Assembly: GCA_903921605.1 (NCBI GenBank)
Contig: CAIXQV010001117.1
Coordinates: 1-7,018, forward strand
Source: an uncultured Planctomycetaceae bacterium
Lineage (GTDB): Bacteria > Planctomycetota > Planctomycetia > Planctomycetales > Planctomycetaceae
DNA length: 7,018 nt
Direction: 5' to 3'
Below are positions 6,082 to 7,018 of the stretch, piece after piece. Numbering within the stretch: the stretch's first letter is position 1; every line of letters starts with the position of its first letter. The notes beneath the pieces were generated by a model. That model was not told where the DNA came from. It searched no databases and saw only the letters and a list, made by a program, of their open reading frames with translations. Position numbers and translations under genes: made by a program.

Positions 6082-6966
6082 ATGAATCCGCTCAGTCCGC
6101 TTCCTTTGCAGTATGAGTTCAGTCGTCACGCAACGCCTCGAGCAGAGATCGACTCCGGTGCTCGGCTCGTCATCGATTCAGAAGATGCGCTTTCGGGACA
6201 GTTGCGAAAGCCCGAAGATCGTCGTGATAAAAAAGCGATGCCATGGAGTAATCCGGTGAACGGACCGATCGTGGTTCGTGGCGCCAAACCGGGTGACGCT
6301 CTGGCGGTTCATATTGAGTCCATCGAACCGCTGATTGGGCAGTGCGCGACCTACACGGGTGCTCCCAGAATGCTGACCGAATGGCTCGGGCCGGACTGTC
6401 CGCCGGGAACTCGCATCTGTCCGATTCGCAACGGAGTTATTGAATGGAGTGACAAGGTTTCGATTCCGTACGCCCCAATGTTGGGTTGTCTGGGAACCGC
6501 ACCGGACTGGGGCGTTCCTTCAACCGGCCCGGCCGGAAATCATGGCGGCAATCTGGACCTGCTCGAAGTCTGCCCCGGCAACACCGTGTATTTGCCGGTC
6601 TTTGTGCCCGGCGGTTATCTATATCTGGGTGATGTTCATGCTGCTCAGGGGCATGGAGAATTGTCCGCCACGGCTCTGGAAATGCCCGCGCGATCGACGA
6701 TTCGAGTCGATCTTATTCCGGGCGCCAATCTGCCATCGCCGCGAATTGAATCGCCAACAGAGTTGATGGCCGTAGCTGTTGCGTTGCCGCTTGAACGAGC
6801 CATCGTGGAGAGTTATGCAAAGCTGATTTTGTGGCTCGAAGCGGACTATGGTTGGAACCGCTGGGAGTCGTATGACCTGTTGACACAGGTTGGGCAGATC
6901 TCAATCGGCTATTACACCACCGGAGCTGTCGCCGCAAAGGTTGCGAAGAAGTATGTTGCTCGGTAG
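6082..6966 (+). CDS. Acetamidase/formamidase family protein
   Basis: A 294-residue protein of the FmdA/AmdA family, which hydrolyses short amides such as formamide or acetamide to ammonia and the acid. The main signatures are present: GAKPGDALAVHIESIEP (67-83), a strand-rich core with GTAPDWGVPSTGPAGNHGGN (138-157; His154) followed by Asp159, and LYLGDVHAAQGHGELSATAL (180-199; Asp184, His186, Glu193). These supply the likely metal-binding and catalytic residues. In many members the last motif reads GDGE, whereas here it is GHGE with His191. The length of about 300 is that of the short bacterial group. There is no signal peptide, so it is probably cytosolic. It stands alone, 195 bases after rlmB, with no urea or amide transporter or regulator in view. 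The family is secure; the true substrate is not, since many homologues are uncharacterised. Confidence 0.85.
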   Translation: MNPLSPLPLQYEFSRHATPRAEIDSGARLVIDSEDALSGQLRKPEDRRDKKAMPWSNPVNGPIVVRGAKPGDALAVHIESIEPLIGQCATYTGAPRMLTEWLGPDCPPGTRICPIRNGVIEWSDKVSIPYAPMLGCLGTAPDWGVPSTGPAGNHGGNLDLLEVCPGNTVYLPVFVPGGYLYLGDVHAAQGHGELSATALEMPARSTIRVDLIPGANLPSPRIESPTELMAVAVALPLERAIVESYAKLILWLEADYGWNRWESYDLLTQVGQISIGYYTTGAVAAKVAKKYVAR

Positions 6967-6978
6967 TTGCTGAAGAAA

Positions 6979-7018
6979 AATCCCGTCGACGGAGCGACGG
7001 GTGTACCGTACGCCCGTC
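6979..7018. repeat. Copy 2 of the palindromic repeat, left half, cut by the window end
   Basis: Positions 6981-7018 match 5036-5073 of copy 1 at 36 of 38 bases; similarity fades to the left of about 6979. The two differences are T at 6986 and G at 7001. If the unseen right arm equals that of copy 1, both changes restore pairs that are broken in copy 1. The internal hairpin is intact here: CCCGTCG (6982-6988) with CGACGGG (6995-7001). The element lies just after the amidase stop codon. Confidence 0.85.

Noticed and set aside
5973..6116. Small 47-codon plus-strand frame beginning MAKVMSRREIS before the amidase
   Set aside because: It has no clear ribosome site, overlaps the amidase start out of frame and matches nothing I know.

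Overview
The window looks like a chromosomal segment of a Planctomycetota bacterium. This is an inference, not a proof. It rests on moderately GC-rich sequence, loosely packed genes with weak or absent Shine-Dalgarno sites, a RimK-like ATP-grasp protein with an RLAN N-terminal domain, a possibly exported Gfo/Idh/MocA protein of the 'GLDSSH' type, an OleA-like thiolase, and palindromic repeats between genes. No phage, plasmid, CRISPR, tRNA or rRNA feature is visible.

Layout. At the left edge, on the minus strand, are the first 38 codons of a manganese-type superoxide dismutase (1-116). A 236-base divergent intergenic region (117-352) carries plausible sigma-70-like promoters for both directions. 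Then come, all on the plus strand: an OleA/FabH-type thiolase (353-1399); an AcpH-like putative ACP phosphodiesterase (1470-2162); a REP-doublet repeat (2173-2242); an RLAN/RimK-type ATP-grasp ligase (2427-3905); a Gfo/Idh/MocA oxidoreductase (3950-4954); a nearly perfect 69-base palindrome (5028-5096); an RlmB-type 23S rRNA 2'-O-methyltransferase (5158-5886); an acetamidase/formamidase family protein (6082-6966); and the left half of a second copy of the palindrome, cut by the window edge (6979-7018). No gene-free stretch exceeds 300 bases. The longest is 2163-2426, where I see only the REP doublet.

How the genes relate. The thiolase and the AcpH-like protein are 70 bases apart on the same strand, and both would act on acyl or acyl-carrier substrates, so they may form a small lipid or ACP module. 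The ATP-grasp ligase and the oxidoreductase are 44 bases apart and may be co-transcribed, but no shared pathway can be named. The methyltransferase and amidase look like independent genes.

Most noteworthy. I see no convincing new multi-gene system. The best items are the two structured repeat families. One is a REP doublet with outward GTAG feet and a covarying stem pair. The other is a hierarchical palindrome whose second copy carries both base changes that would repair pairing defects in the first. Next are the OleA-like/AcpH-like gene pair and the uncharacterised RLAN ATP-grasp ligase.
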